Source: JAHEDH01 sp965364515 (GTDB lineage Bacteria; Actinomycetota; Acidimicrobiia; Spongiisociales; ZC4RG35). Taken from it: DNA of 13,330 bases. The notes beneath the pieces were generated by a model. The model was not told the origin of the DNA and did not search any database. It saw nothing but the letters and a program-made list of their open reading frames with translations. The stretch spans positions 1 to 13,330 of the forward strand of contig CBDTXZ010000077.1 of the NCBI GenBank assembly GCA_965364515.1, in the 5' to 3' direction. Position numbers and translations under genes: made by a program. Each line of letters opens with the position of its first letter. Position 1 is the stretch's first letter. Below are positions 1-5,749 of the stretch, one piece after another.

Positions 1-2
1 CC

Positions 3-143
3 TACGCCCGGATCGCAGAGGCGATCCGTGACGGCAAGCGCTTCGAACCCGGCTTCGACCAAGCCCTGAAACTGCACGAGCTGCTCGAAGCGCTCAAACA
101 CTCCTCAGAAACTGGACAGGCAGTGAAGCTCGATCTCGCCTAG
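3..143 (+). CDS. Gfo/Idh/MocA-type oxidoreductase, C-terminal end (partial)
   Basis: Only the last 46 codons and a TAG stop are inside the window; the gene begins off the left edge. The visible residues read YARIAEAIRDGKRFEPGF, then a helix containing HELLEAL, and end in GQAVKLDLA. This pattern (an A..I..G....P.F..A...H.LLEAI....TG..V.L ending) is typical of the C-terminus of NAD(P)-dependent Gfo/Idh/MocA sugar or inositol dehydrogenases, where the last helices pack against the substrate domain. The Rossmann fold and catalytic residues are outside the window, so the substrate cannot be named. It is the only plus-strand gene in the first 10 kb, and no operon partner follows it. The family call is fairly confident from the tail alone; any more specific name would be a guess. 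Confidence 0.75.
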   Translation, partial: YARIAEAIRDGKRFEPGFDQALKLHELLEALKHSSETGQAVKLDLA

Positions 144-233
144 ACGGTCGGTCCGGCGGGAGACCCTTGGTGACAAGCCAGCCCAAAAGCATCGATGTTC
201 GGCGGGAAGCACTGATGACCGGCGGTACCGGTG

Positions 234-280
234 TCGCGTTCACACGGCAGAGGTCAGTGGTTCGATCCCAGTAGCGCCCG
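234..280 (+). pseudogene. tRNA-Val(CAC) 3'-half remnant, copy 1
   Basis: The stretch contains a tRNA-like anticodon loop TTCACAC at 239-245 (anticodon CAC, positions 241-243). A T-arm with loop TTCGATC at 261-267 follows, its stem 256-260/268-272 pairing at four of five positions. The strand AGCGCCC at 273-279 would be the 3' side of an acceptor stem. The anticodon stem pairs poorly, no matching 5' acceptor strand (GGGCGCT) or D-arm lies upstream, and no CCA follows. It therefore looks like a decayed or truncated 3' half and not a working tRNA. The antisense translation of this stretch gives the YWDRTTDLCRV type of false peptide that is typical of reading across tRNA 3' ends. Confidence 0.6.
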
Positions 281-534
281 CACAGAGATCCCCTCGGCCG
301 ACCTGAATGTTCTCTCCGGTCGCTCCGGCGAGCGTAGCTCGAGGACTCGAGCCGAATGAGAACGGCGTCGAGGGGTTGGTGACCCTTGCGCAGGCCGAAG
401 CCGTTGCCTTCGACTGCGTTGGCGAGTCCCTTGGTGGCGGCGACGGCTGCCCACACCACGCGGGCGCGGCACTCGGCGAAGGGGCCTGACGAAACAAGTG
501 AGGGGGGTTTCTGCGCCGGTCCGCGGTCCGTTCG

Positions 535-564
535 TCACACGGCAGCGATCACTGGTACGCCACC
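535..564 (+). pseudogene. tRNA-Val 3'-half remnant, copy 2 (degraded)
   Basis: TCACACGGCAG at 535-545 exactly repeats 240-250. The following bases align without gaps to the T-arm of copy 1, giving about 23 matches in 30. This copy keeps the C at 552 that completes a T-stem pair lost in copy 1 (G at 257), but it has lost the T-loop and the 3' acceptor strand. The two copies have thus decayed at different positions from a common tRNA-like source. The stop codon of the beta-helix gene (567-569, minus strand) is immediately next to it. The call rests on alignment by eye. Confidence 0.4.
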
Positions 565-566
565 TG

Positions 567-2171
567 TCAGCAGAGACCGTCGGGAACACTGTCGGCGTCG
601 GCGTTCAGACTGCATATGTTCGAGGTGTAGCGGTCAGCAGCGGACGTCGTGTCATCCCACAATCCGACATGACTGTTTCCCTCCACCCGATTCCCAATGA
701 ACGTGTTCCCGGGGCCGGAGTTGAACTCAACGTGCGCCCCCTTGGCGTTGTGATGCAGGTGGTTCCCCATGAACTCGTTGTGTGCGGCCCGAGAGTTGAC
801 AGCAACTGCAACGCCTCCGCCGGTGACCTCGTTGTTCTCGAACAGGTTGGCTGTGGAGGATTCGAAAACTCCGATGCTGAACCATTCGCTGGCTCCCGTC
901 ACCGTGTTCCCAACGAATTCGTTTCGATTCGAGCTGGTGATCCAGAACCCGCTTCCACCCCCGGTAACGGTGTTGCCGGCCAGGATGCTGTCGTCGGTGT
1001 AGCCCATCATGAACCCCGACCTCCAATTGCGATTTGCGGTGTTCTCTTCGAGCCGAACACTCGAGACCGACCGTTCGAACAGGAACCCGATCTCGTTGCC
1101 GGTTGCGGTTGAAGCGGTGATCGTCGCGTTGGTCGTCCTGTCTACGAGATAGAAACCGATGCGGCTGTTTGTCACTTCGACGTTCTCAACCATCGCCCCG
1201 TCGGTTCCGCCGAGCCCGACGCCCGTGTTGAAGCCAGAGAAGAAACAGTTGCGGACCGTGGAGTCGTCGGCCATGGCGACACCGACCTGCGAGGGCTCTC
1301 CCCGGATCGAATGCCCATCGCAGTCGAGCGTTGCCCCCGGTGTCATCATCACTGCGCCGACCACGTCGGCCTCGAGAGTCACACTCCCGACCACGACGCC
1401 TGCAACACCCATGGGGAGTCCGTCACCTGGGCTCGGTGTCACGAATCCGGAGGAAGGGACGTCATCAGCGGCGACGGCTGATGTGGCGAACTTCGACCAG
1501 TCCTCTTTCGTCAGGCAAGACGTCTCCCGGGCGGGGTTGGCATACATATCGAAGCCCTCGAGGAAGCTGATCAGCTCCGGCGGTCGCTCCGCAAGTGGCG
1601 ATGCCAGAGCCTCGTTGATCTCCGACACGCTCGCTTCGTCGAGAATGTCGACGTAGCCACCGCTCCTCAGGCCCGACTCGACACAACTCCAGCTCTCTTC
1701 GGAGACACCGCCTGCAGTCAACTCGATTCTGAGAGAATCCATTGCCTGTTCGCCTGCCGACTCTCCCAGGAGGTCGCCTGCGAGTCCGAATCGCACAACG
1801 ACAAACAACGCGAGCGCAAGCAGCCAGGCAAGCCCGCGAAACCGACCGAGCCTGCTCTCGACGGGGTTTGGCGGCGAGTTCGGCGTGCCCGAAGTCGAGG
1901 GAACGTCGTAGAAACCGTGCTTCGTTCTTGCCACGGGTTCAGCCGTGGATGGGGACTCGTGAATGCCGGCAGAATCGCTGTGCGTCTCCTCGTTGCCGGG
2001 AATCCCGTCGAGCGAACTCACGTACTCCGCCATGTCAAGGCCATCCGCATCGTCCGAAAGCGACGCCGGCTCACCTCGATCTGCGGTGTTCGGATCCTCG
2101 GAGCCGAGTCTCTTCCACGCATCACGAATGCGATCTTCACTGGACCGTGACCTGTTCCGATCATCCGCCAC
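567..2171 (-). CDS. Membrane-anchored right-handed parallel beta-helix repeat protein
   Basis: This 534-residue protein starts at a GTG with an AGGGAG ribosome site about 11 bases upstream. Residues 1-110 are polar, acidic and probably disordered. A hydrophobic segment at about 113-130 (GLAWLLALALFVVVRFGL) is preceded by arginines, which fits a single membrane anchor with the N-terminus inside. An extracytoplasmic region with Cys163 and Cys219 follows, possibly disulphide-bonded. Residues about 264-520 are a run of 20-25-residue repeats of the N-x-V-x-x-N/G type, such as GNTVTG and GNRVEG, opening with TLDCDGHSI. This is typical of NosD-like or Pbh1 right-handed beta-helices. It ends N-I-C...DGLC, again with paired cysteines. 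Such folds bind or cleave polysaccharides or act as surface scaffolds; no catalytic residues could be assigned, so the function is open. It stands alone, read toward the tRNA remnants. Confidence 0.85.
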   Translation of the reverse strand: MADDRNRSRSSEDRIRDAWKRLGSEDPNTADRGEPASLSDDADGLDMAEYVSSLDGIPGNEETHSDSAGIHESPSTAEPVARTKHGFYDVPSTSGTPNSPPNPVESRLGRFRGLAWLLALALFVVVRFGLAGDLLGESAGEQAMDSLRIELTAGGVSEESWSCVESGLRSGGYVDILDEASVSEINEALASPLAERPPELISFLEGFDMYANPARETSCLTKEDWSKFATSAVAADDVPSSGFVTPSPGDGLPMGVAGVVVGSVTLEADVVGAVMMTPGATLDCDGHSIRGEPSQVGVAMADDSTVRNCFFSGFNTGVGLGGTDGAMVENVEVTNSRIGFYLVDRTTNATITASTATGNEIGFLFERSVSSVRLEENTANRNWRSGFMMGYTDDSILAGNTVTGGGSGFWITSSNRNEFVGNTVTGASEWFSIGVFESSTANLFENNEVTGGGVAVAVNSRAAHNEFMGNHLHHNAKGAHVEFNSGPGNTFIGNRVEGNSHVGLWDDTTSAADRYTSNICSLNADADSVPDGLC

Positions 2172-2310
2172 GACTAGCCACGCTCCCTGCGGAACCGAAC
2201 TGCAACCCGCCTGAAGCCCACACGTCGAGACTGCAACCGGCGAAGCGCCGTGCGGCTGTGGACTCCAGCCGTATGCCGACAGCGTTCTGCCGCAACAGTC
2301 GCAGACTCAT
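2161..2310 (-). CDS. Possible 49-residue upstream ORF overlapping the beta-helix gene start
   Basis: An ATG at 2310 has a near-ideal ribosome site (GGGAGGATTG directly before it). It opens a 49-codon frame, MSLRLLRQNAVGIRLEST and so on, that stops with TGA at 2163-2161, overlapping the first 11 bases of the beta-helix gene in another frame. No family is recognised. The arrangement would allow translational coupling of the weaker GTG start downstream. It could equally be a chance ORF: composition is arginine-rich and no domain is visible. The ribosome site and the overlap are what the sequence shows; any leader or coupling role is inference. Confidence 0.25.
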   Translation of the reverse strand: MSLRLLRQNAVGIRLESTAARRFAGCSLDVWASGGLQFGSAGSVASRGG

Positions 2311-2465
2311 CAATCCTCCCGTGACTGTGAGCTCTTCAAGCGTACGCTTTGTGTGGGCGGCGTGCGCTGCAGGCGATCGTCCCGGGGATCGCGCCTCGGC
2401 GCGCCAAGTAGCGACCCTTTCGTGGGGAACGCCTGGCTCGGTGTGAAGAAGGGGAGCAGGAACAC

Positions 2466-2814
2466 TCAGAAGACTGCGTTGTAGACGAACCTCACGAGCC
2501 AGCGAGGGTGTAGGAGTCCCTGTTCGATCGGTTCGTAGTCAGGTGTGTGTTGGTGAAGCCATTCGAACCGCACGGTGGTGTGGAACTCGATGACCAGTCA
2601 GAAGAACGCCCCGAAGACTGCGAGACCGATCAGTCCAGCTCTCTCCAGCCACAATGCGGAGGAGAAGGCAGTCACGACGTAGATCAACGTCGGAATCCCG
2701 AGACCGAGACAGAGCAGATTGTTCCAGCGCACCGTCAAGAGCGTGTCCTTTGTCGCTGGAGTCCCTTTCTCGCTTCTGCTCGACGCCCTGCCGCAGTTTG
2801 CGAAGTGGAGTCAT
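2466..2814 (-). pseudogene. Broken small two-TM membrane protein gene (frameshift plus in-frame TGA)
   Basis: The reading frame starts at ATG 2814 as MTPLRKLRQGVEQKRERDSS, a basic cytoplasmic start. At about 2748-2753 (GACAAAGGACACG) one base too many throws it out of frame. Removing one A restores DKDTLLTVRWNN, which continues into a hydrophobic segment (LLCLGLGIPTLIYVVTAF) and a second one (GLIGLAVFGAFF). A TGA at 2600-2598 then interrupts the same frame. Beyond it the protein-like sequence continues, LVIEFHTTVRFEWLHQH and then PDYEPIEQGLLHPRWLVRFV, to a TGA at 2468-2466. The full product would be about 115 residues; the TGA most simply replaces a TGG (Trp). Family not recognised. It lies downstream of the LtrA-type gene on the same strand. 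Either this is a true pseudogene or the assembly carries errors; readthrough is less likely. Confidence 0.55.
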
Positions 2815-2925
2815 CGTTACCCGGCTGCAAGGTGCGAAGCGATTCTCGTGTCGCATTGGCGGACTTGGAAGCTTCACGCGGTGGCTGTGAACCCTGGCCG
2901 CTGCAACCCTTGGACCGAAAGTCGT

Positions 2926-4092
2926 TCAGTCCTCGAGCTCGGCGTGTACATGGAGGCGTTGGATACGGCGGTGCTCGATGACCAGCACCACGAACATCGT
3001 GATCACCACGATGGTCAGCATGTTCAGGCCCTCGAGCGACGCTCCTACGAAGACGATGCCGCCGATGACCAGGGCGCCGACCAGCCGCTCCCTCGCTCGA
3101 GCTCGGAAGGCTCTCCACACTGCGAGGTAGACCCCGGTGAGGAACAGGAAGAGGCCAGCCGCCAACATGACCCGGAACTCGACGTGGACGGGGTCGCGTG
3201 GGTGAAGGGCGATCTCCTCGAGCGCCGCGGCGGCGAGGATGACACCGGCCACGATCGGGGCATGGGCCCAGGTGTACACGTCTCGGATGTACCGGCCGGC
3301 TGAGCGACCGTCGAGTTTGGAGGCGGCGAACTCGAGACCAGGGCCGGGCCGATCGAAGTAGGCCCACCACAGCAAACCGGCGAATGCGCCAGACGCAAGC
3401 AGCGCCGAGATCGTTGCCAGCGACAAGCTGCCGTTCTCCTCGAGAGCGGCGACGACGGGAATACCGATCGCAACGATCACCTCGCCCAGCGCGACGATGA
3501 TGATCAGCCCGTGACGTTCGGCGAAGTGGCCCGGACGCACCAGCCAATCGCCGTCGGCGGCCCTGACCATCGCCCACAGCACGATGGCAACGGTGCCGAG
3601 CCAGAACCCCAGCCGGACCGTGCCGTCGTAGAACGACCCGACGACCAGCACCAGGATGGCAACGACATTGGGAGCGATCCAGGTGAGCGCAGCAGAGCGA
3701 TAGTCGACCTCCTCGGTGGTCCCTATCGTTTGCATGAAGAACCCGATGAGCATGATCCCGGTGAGGGCGATCGCAAACACCGGACCGCCGCCCGCGAAGG
3801 CGGTCGAGGTGGAAGCCGCCATCGGGATGCTGACCACGGTGGCAATCAGAAACAGGATGCGCACCGGCCGCCCATTGCCCGAAACCGCATTTGCCGCCCA
3901 CGTCAGCTGCTGCCACGGCAGCCACAGCAGGGCGAACAGCAACGTTGCCTTGCCGGCCCCTGTCCAGGTCGGTTCGTGGATGAGAAGCGCCACCAGCTGG
4001 GAGAAGGCGAACACGTAGGCCAGGTCGAAGAACAGCTCAACCGGGTCTGCGGTGAAGTCCTCGGTGAGCGGCGGGAGTTCGATGCCCTTCAT
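2926..4092 (-). CDS. Low temperature requirement protein A (LtrA) family membrane protein
   Basis: This 388-residue polytopic membrane protein is translated from ATG 4092 (MKGIELPPL). An in-frame GTG at 4155 would add 21 residues that look non-conserved. Neither start has a clear ribosome site, so the start is uncertain. Family hallmarks of bacterial LtrA (PF06772) are visible: P-V-E-L-F-F-D-L-A-Y-V-F-A-F at 17-30, HFAERHGLIIIVALGE at 189-204, and WWAYFDRPG near 242-250. About ten hydrophobic segments follow one another, consistent with inner-membrane placement. The family is named after a Listeria gene needed for growth in the cold, but its biochemical activity is unknown. The only same-strand neighbour close downstream is the broken small membrane gene; the gap of about 110 bp between them leaves co-transcription open. 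Confidence 0.88.
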   Translation of the reverse strand: MKGIELPPLTEDFTADPVELFFDLAYVFAFSQLVALLIHEPTWTGAGKATLLFALLWLPWQQLTWAANAVSGNGRPVRILFLIATVVSIPMAASTSTAFAGGGPVFAIALTGIMLIGFFMQTIGTTEEVDYRSAALTWIAPNVVAILVLVVGSFYDGTVRLGFWLGTVAIVLWAMVRAADGDWLVRPGHFAERHGLIIIVALGEVIVAIGIPVVAALEENGSLSLATISALLASGAFAGLLWWAYFDRPGPGLEFAASKLDGRSAGRYIRDVYTWAHAPIVAGVILAAAALEEIALHPRDPVHVEFRVMLAAGLFLFLTGVYLAVWRAFRARARERLVGALVIGGIVFVGASLEGLNMLTIVVITMFVVLVIEHRRIQRLHVHAELED

Positions 4093-4155
4093 GCGCTGCG
4101 AGTGTAGGTGGGAGGCGTCACCCGTCGTGCCCGCTGAGAACCCCTGGCAGAACAC

Positions 4156-4390
4156 GTCCGACTCGACGGTCCACGAGGGTTTTGCATGGGTGAGGGGCTC
4201 GGCCAGCGCTCGACGAGCCGATCTGCGGTCGATCGCTCATCGGCGGGCGGCGAGCCCCGAGAAGCTGTCGATGGCGGTCCGTGGCGCGATTCCGCCGTCC
4301 CCGGCAACGGCGCCATCACTACGAGTGACCAGCTCCGTTTTCGTGATGCGTCCGGGCTTTTCAACATGGGCGCACGCAGACGTGGAACGA
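4156..4390. other. Intergenic segment with a short GC hairpin
   Basis: There is no supported gene between the LtrA-type gene and the 61-residue gene. A six-base-pair hairpin (CGCCGT at 4293-4298, ACGGCG at 4307-4312) is present, but it has no T-run, so terminator function is doubtful. No promoter of consensus type was recognised for the LtrA-type gene. Confidence 0.3.
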
Positions 4391-4576
4391 CTACTTCTGC
4401 TCGTACCAGACGGCCAGCGCCAAATGGGACCACTGCATGTTCGGCTGGGAAAGGAAACTCGTGTGCTCGATGACGATGCCCGGATGCTCGTCGAGCCATG
4501 AATTCACTTCCGCCTCGAGAGCATCGAAGGTCGGTTTCCGATTGCTCGACTGCGTGGAGAAGAGCTTCAGCTTCAT
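4391..4576 (-). CDS. Small conserved hypothetical protein (61 aa)
   Basis: A 61-residue soluble protein starts at ATG 4576 with a good ribosome site (AAAGGA, seven bases upstream). It begins MKLKLFST, has an amphipathic segment FDALEAEVNSWLDEHPGIVI, and ends in LALAVWYEQK. The layout (short beta start, a helix with E-x-x-x-N-x-W-L-x-x-H-P, then a strand ending in W-Y-E) resembles small uncharacterised bacterial proteins of about 60 residues with an alpha/beta fold; no function is known to me. Real coding is supported by the ribosome site, balanced amino-acid composition and the lack of a better frame. It lies 169 bp downstream of the redoxin gene on the same strand. A long inverted repeat sits in that gap, so it probably has its own control. 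Confidence 0.7.
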   Translation of the reverse strand: MKLKLFSTQSSNRKPTFDALEAEVNSWLDEHPGIVIEHTSFLSQPNMQWSHLALAVWYEQK

Positions 4577-4659
4577 TGGTGCGTCCTTTGCCCGGTTGAG
4601 AGTTGCCCAGCCTTACAGAGACCCGCATGAATACCGAGCTCTCCCATGGGAAGGTGCCC

Positions 4660-4700
4660 GTCAGTTGCAACGCAGCCCGACATTCGCCGTCACAACTGAC
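4660..4700. promoter_or_regulatory. Inverted repeat upstream of the 61-residue gene
   Basis: GTCAGTTG at 4660-4667 and CAACTGAC at 4693-4700 are perfect inverted copies separated by 25 bases. The left arm also runs into an eight-base palindrome, GTTGCAAC (4664-4671). It lies about 85-125 bases upstream of the start at 4576 and just downstream of the redoxin stop. It could be a two-site operator for the small gene or a stem behind the redoxin gene; there is no T-run to support a terminator. Confidence 0.35.
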
Positions 4701-4745
4701 CGCCGGCTTCCCTTCCGTTCCTACGCCGTCGAGGACTCTCTCAGG

Positions 4746-5426
4746 TCAGCGGGCAACCTGTTTGATGGCAGCTACGTGGACCAGCGGCTCGGGGTGGTCT
4801 TCGCAGTGCTGGTAGCGGTGGGCATGGACGATTCGTCCAGCTGCATCCACGACGAACTCTCCAGGAAGCAACCAGGGGTTGTCGACCAGCGGACGACCCG
4901 ACTCACGCCTCGACGCAATGAAGTCTTCTCCGGTCTCCCGGTCGTGCGCCCAGAAGGACTCCGGGGCATCGAAGAGGATCTGTGCAACAGAACCCTCTCG
5001 CAAGCCGTACTCCCGATACGCATCGAGGTGTCGATCGACCAGGATCGGAACGTCTAGTTCGTGCTCGTTGCGGTACGCCGCTGCACGGATCGGGTCGCCC
5101 TGGCCGATGACCACCACGTTGGCACCGGCTTCGCGATATTGCGAGAGCTCGTTCCGGAGCCTGCTCGCACGTTCCACGCCACACCCGCATCCAAACTGCC
5201 GCCAGAAGACGATCAGGGCTGGACCTTCTGACCAGAAGTCGCTGATGCGGACGCTCTCACCTGCATGGTTCACGAGCGCCATGTCGGGTGCCGGGTCGCC
5301 TGGCTGCACCGGGACGTCCTTCCAGCGGGTCAGCTCAGGACCGCGGACCCATGCGTCGAGCCAATCCTGCTCGGCTGCGCGGGTCGAAGCCTCGATCGCC
5401 TCGATGGCTGGGGTCTCGGTGGTCAT
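4746..5426 (-). CDS. Redoxin / AhpC-TSA-like thioredoxin-fold protein
   Basis: A 226-residue soluble protein with no signal peptide starts at ATG 5426 behind a strong ribosome site (GAGGAGGGAAC). Residues about 40-175 form a thioredoxin-like domain: PGDPAPDMAL, then LIVFWRQFGCGCGVERAS with Cys80 and Cys82, then VVVIGQGD and LDVPILVDRHLDAYREYGL. This is the order of the AhpC/TSA and PRXL2-like redoxins, which use a cysteine at the start of helix 1 to reduce peroxides or disulphides. The active site here is Cys-Gly-Cys, not the usual CxxC or T/SxxC, so the exact reaction is open. The C-terminal part, VVDAAGRIVHAHRY, is the usual last strand pair, and a further Cys follows at about 209. The start codon overlaps the DUF4242 stop by ATGA, indicating coupled translation. 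Confidence 0.85.
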   Translation of the reverse strand: MTTETPAIEAIEASTRAAEQDWLDAWVRGPELTRWKDVPVQPGDPAPDMALVNHAGESVRISDFWSEGPALIVFWRQFGCGCGVERASRLRNELSQYREAGANVVVIGQGDPIRAAAYRNEHELDVPILVDRHLDAYREYGLREGSVAQILFDAPESFWAHDRETGEDFIASRRESGRPLVDNPWLLPGEFVVDAAGRIVHAHRYQHCEDHPEPLVHVAAIKQVAR

Positions 5427-5674
5427 GTTCCCTCCTCGACCTGGATGATGTCGTCGGGCACCAGACCGTGGGCCTTCTCGTGCACTTCGACGGCTGCTGT
5501 TGAGCTCGGCGCTTCGACGAGGCAGAACACCGAACCTTCATCTGCGTTGAACCAGTAGCGCAGGTATCTCACATCGAAATCGTCCTGCACGTCGAGGTCC
5601 GCCTGGTGCGCCTCGATGACAGCCTCGGCGGTGAGTCCATCGAGGTTCTTGTGAATATCCATGTACAACGGCAT
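5423..5674 (-). CDS. DUF4242 / SCO4226-family nickel-binding protein
   Basis: The 83-residue protein starts at MPLYMDIHKNL. The ATG at 5674 is preferred because it begins the conserved first strand and has GGGAG six bases upstream; an ATG two codons earlier (5680) is also possible, and the longer open frame to 5743 is unlikely. The sequence fits DUF4242 closely: LYMDIH, then GLTAEAVIEAHQADLDVQ, VRYLRYWFN, SVFCLVEAP, and a histidine-rich end VHEKAHGLVPDDIIQVEEG. The Streptomyces member SCO4226 was shown to bind nickel and folds as a ferredoxin-like dimer; metal use here is inferred. The stop overlaps the redoxin ATG by four bases (ATGA). It lies 65 bp downstream of the LuxR-type regulator, so the three genes may form one transcription unit. 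Confidence 0.85.
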   Translation of the reverse strand: MPLYMDIHKNLDGLTAEAVIEAHQADLDVQDDFDVRYLRYWFNADEGSVFCLVEAPSSTAAVEVHEKAHGLVPDDIIQVEEGT

Positions 5675-5717
5675 CTCCATCTCCCGTCTCGCCGCTGAAC
5701 GCATGATGACGTATGAC

Positions 5718-5749
5718 GAATCCGGAGACATCCGTGATGTCACGGATTC
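5718..5749. promoter_or_regulatory. Palindromic element across the regulator stop codon, upstream of DUF4242
   Basis: ATCCGTGA (5730-5737) and TCACGGAT (5740-5747) form an 8+2+8 perfect dyad that contains the TGA stop of the LuxR-type gene. A further GAATCCG at 5718-5724 can pair with CGGATTC at 5743-5749, so two alternative stems compete for the same right arm. The element ends 44 bases upstream of the DUF4242 start. It could be an operator for a promoter of the DUF4242-redoxin pair, or an RNA stem between the genes. No T-run follows. Confidence 0.45.

Larger units (their letters stand above)
144..566. other. Gene-poor stretch holding two tRNA remnants
   Basis: No coding region here is convincing. 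Several overlapping frames are open on both strands between about 240 and 500, as expected from high GC, but none shows a recognisable domain or a good ribosome site. The only structured content noticed is the pair of tRNA-Val 3'-half remnants described separately, about 295 bp apart. The segment between them may be debris from an integration or deletion event; no integrase fragment was recognised. Confidence 0.5.

Noticed and set aside
195..280. Intact tRNA-Val gene
   Set aside because: The 3' half is recognisable, but there is no matching 5' acceptor strand or proper D-arm and the anticodon stem is poorly paired.
498..1112. 204-codon plus-strand open frame
   Set aside because: It is a shadow of the beta-helix gene; it has no domain and its frame follows the third-position bias of the opposite strand.
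1742..2446. 234-codon plus-strand open frame
   Set aside because: Arginine- and cysteine-rich random-looking translation antisense to the N-terminal part of the beta-helix gene, with no ribosome site of note.
2598..2600. TGA as selenocysteine or a reassigned codon
   Set aside because: Other genes here use TGA as a normal stop (for example at 567-569), the position fits a Trp better than Sec, and a second lesion in the same gene makes decay or error more likely.
2735..3925. 396-codon minus-strand open frame
   Set aside because: It overlaps the LtrA-type gene in another frame and has the arginine-rich composition of a high-GC shadow frame; the LtrA motifs lie in the other frame.
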